This document shows positions 63,172 to 64,000 of a stretch of 64,000 nt of DNA, piece by piece. The stretch is taken from positions 62,001 to 126,000 of the forward strand of contig NZ_BMMQ01000005.1 of NCBI RefSeq assembly GCF_014646015.1, read 5' to 3'. The DNA is from Microbacterium nanhaiense. GTDB lineage: Bacteria > Actinomycetota > Actinomycetes > Actinomycetales > Microbacteriaceae. Within the stretch, counting starts at the first letter, position 1, and each line of letters starts with the position of its first letter. Below the pieces are notes generated by a model, which saw nothing but the letters and a program-made list of their open reading frames with translations, had not been told where the DNA came from and made no database searches. Position numbers and translations under genes: made by a program.

Positions 63172-64000
63172 GTGACTGAATCCGTAGATGTCGTGCTGAT
63201 CGGCGGCGGCGTGATGTCCGCCACCCTCGGCACTCTCCTCAAAGAACTGCAGCCCGACTGGAAGATCGTGGCCTTCGAGCGTCTCGGCGACGTCGCGCTC
63301 GAGAGCTCGAACCCCTGGAACAACGCGGGCACCGGACACTCGGCACTGTGCGAACTGAACTACATGCCCGACCCCGCCGATCCGGCGAAGGCCATCGGCA
63401 TCAACGAGCAGTTCCAGGTCAGCCGCCAGCTGTGGTCGAGCTTCATCGACCGGGGCATCCTCAACGAGGCGTCGACCTTCATCAACTCCACGCCGCACAT
63501 GACCTTCGTGCGCGGGGAGAAGGACGTCGCCTACCTCAAGGCACGCTACGAGACGCTGAAGAAGCAGCCGCTGTTCAAGGGCATCGAATACAGCGAGGAC
63601 TCGCGCGTCATCAACCAGTGGGCGCCCCTGCTGATGCAGAAGCGCACCAAGGGCGAGGTCTTCGCGGCGACGCGCGTTCCCGCCGGAAGCGACGTCGACT
63701 TCGGATCCGTCACCCACCAGCTCTTCGACTACCTGCGCTCCCAGGGCGCCGAGGTTCGCCTGAACCACGAGGTGAAGAAGCTGAAGAAGAAGTCCGACGG
63801 GACGTGGGACATCCGCTTCCGCAACCGCGTCGGCAGCGGCCCGGGTCGCATCAACGCCAAGTTCGTGTTCGTCGGAGCCGGTGGCTGGGCAATCAAGCTG
63901 CTGCAGAGCTCGGGGATCCCCGAGATCAAGGGCTACGGCGTGTTCCCGATCGGCGGCCAGTTCCTGAAGACCTCCGATCCGAAGCTCGTCGCCCAGCACC
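63172..64000 (+). CDS. mqo: Malate:quinone oxidoreductase (5' part)
   Basis: 276 codons from GTG 63172 to the window edge. The start (TESVDVVLIGGGVMSATLGT) is the FAD-binding motif GGGVMSATLG; ERLGDVALESSNPWNNAGTG and HSALCELNYMPDPADPAKAI follow, marks of Mqo. It oxidises malate to oxaloacetate at the membrane and passes electrons to quinone, replacing or joining cytosolic malate dehydrogenase. The 3' end is outside the window. Confidence 0.95.
   Translation, partial: MTESVDVVLIGGGVMSATLGTLLKELQPDWKIVAFERLGDVALESSNPWNNAGTGHSALCELNYMPDPADPAKAIGINEQFQVSRQLWSSFIDRGILNEASTFINSTPHMTFVRGEKDVAYLKARYETLKKQPLFKGIEYSEDSRVINQWAPLLMQKRTKGEVFAATRVPAGSDVDFGSVTHQLFDYLRSQGAEVRLNHEVKKLKKKSDGTWDIRFRNRVGSGPGRINAKFVFVGAGGWAIKLLQSSGIPEIKGYGVFPIGGQFLKTSDPKLVAQH

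Overview
The window is high-GC actinobacterial chromosome, most likely from Microbacteriaceae (a Microbacterium-like organism). This rests on the GC-rich codon use, the TANNNT -10 boxes that often sit 6-7 nt before a start codon (leaderless mRNAs), the sucCD / DUF6350 / purN-purH order, the MoxR-DUF58-TgpA operon, and the many GGATCC words. The species assignment is inference; no marker gene was compared. No phage, insertion sequence or CRISPR array is visible.

Layout. 1-5.3 kb: an oligopeptide-type ABC permease (cut by the window edge) and its lipoprotein receptor, divergent from an acyl-CoA-dehydrogenase-like monooxygenase and an NtaA/SnaA/DszA-type flavin monooxygenase; this looks like an uptake-and-oxidation module for an organosulfur or xenobiotic compound. 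5.6-13.4 kb: an S33-type peptidase, a Bax-inhibitor-1 membrane protein, a glycerophosphodiesterase, a GntR/FCD regulator, PcrA-type helicase and an SseB-like protein. 13.5-26.4 kb: a carbohydrate locus on the minus strand: a secreted multidomain polysaccharide-lyase-like protein, a LacI regulator, and an operon of sugar-binding lipoprotein, two permeases, DUF624 protein, GH36 alpha-galactosidase, GH43-like protein, 2-hydroxyacid dehydrogenase and a 78-residue protein. Two nearly identical 16-bp operators, one before the operon and one before the lyase gene, tie these units into one regulon.

26.5-43.9 kb: a glutaryl-CoA-dehydrogenase-like enzyme, a 57-residue membrane protein, sucCD, a DUF6350 protein, purN-purH, a heterodimeric ABC exporter with one degenerate ATP site, a GNAT, an L,D-transpeptidase, nagB, a YrdB-like protein, a flotillin and an aldo/keto reductase. 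44-49.8 kb: a PQQ-repeat-like lipoprotein, tRNA-Ser(GGA), the TgpA/DUF58/MoxR operon and the 4.5S signal recognition particle RNA. 49.8-64 kb: pta-ackA, a beta-phosphoglucomutase-like phosphatase coupled to a GH65 phosphorylase, dnaX-recR, lysC (with an internal start for a beta subunit), a GNAT, asd and the 5' part of mqo.

The most unusual content is between genes. Four elements of 65-67 bp share the arms CCGTTCRWATGACACTT / AAGTGTCATWYGAACGG, with compensatory changes between the arms, and lie at gene 3' ends at 5.5, 13.5, 26.5 and 42.9 kb. A second, unrelated long-arm palindrome lies at 61.9 kb. The family, the LacI regulon, the widespread leaderless promoters and the GGATCC enrichment are the items most worth follow-up.
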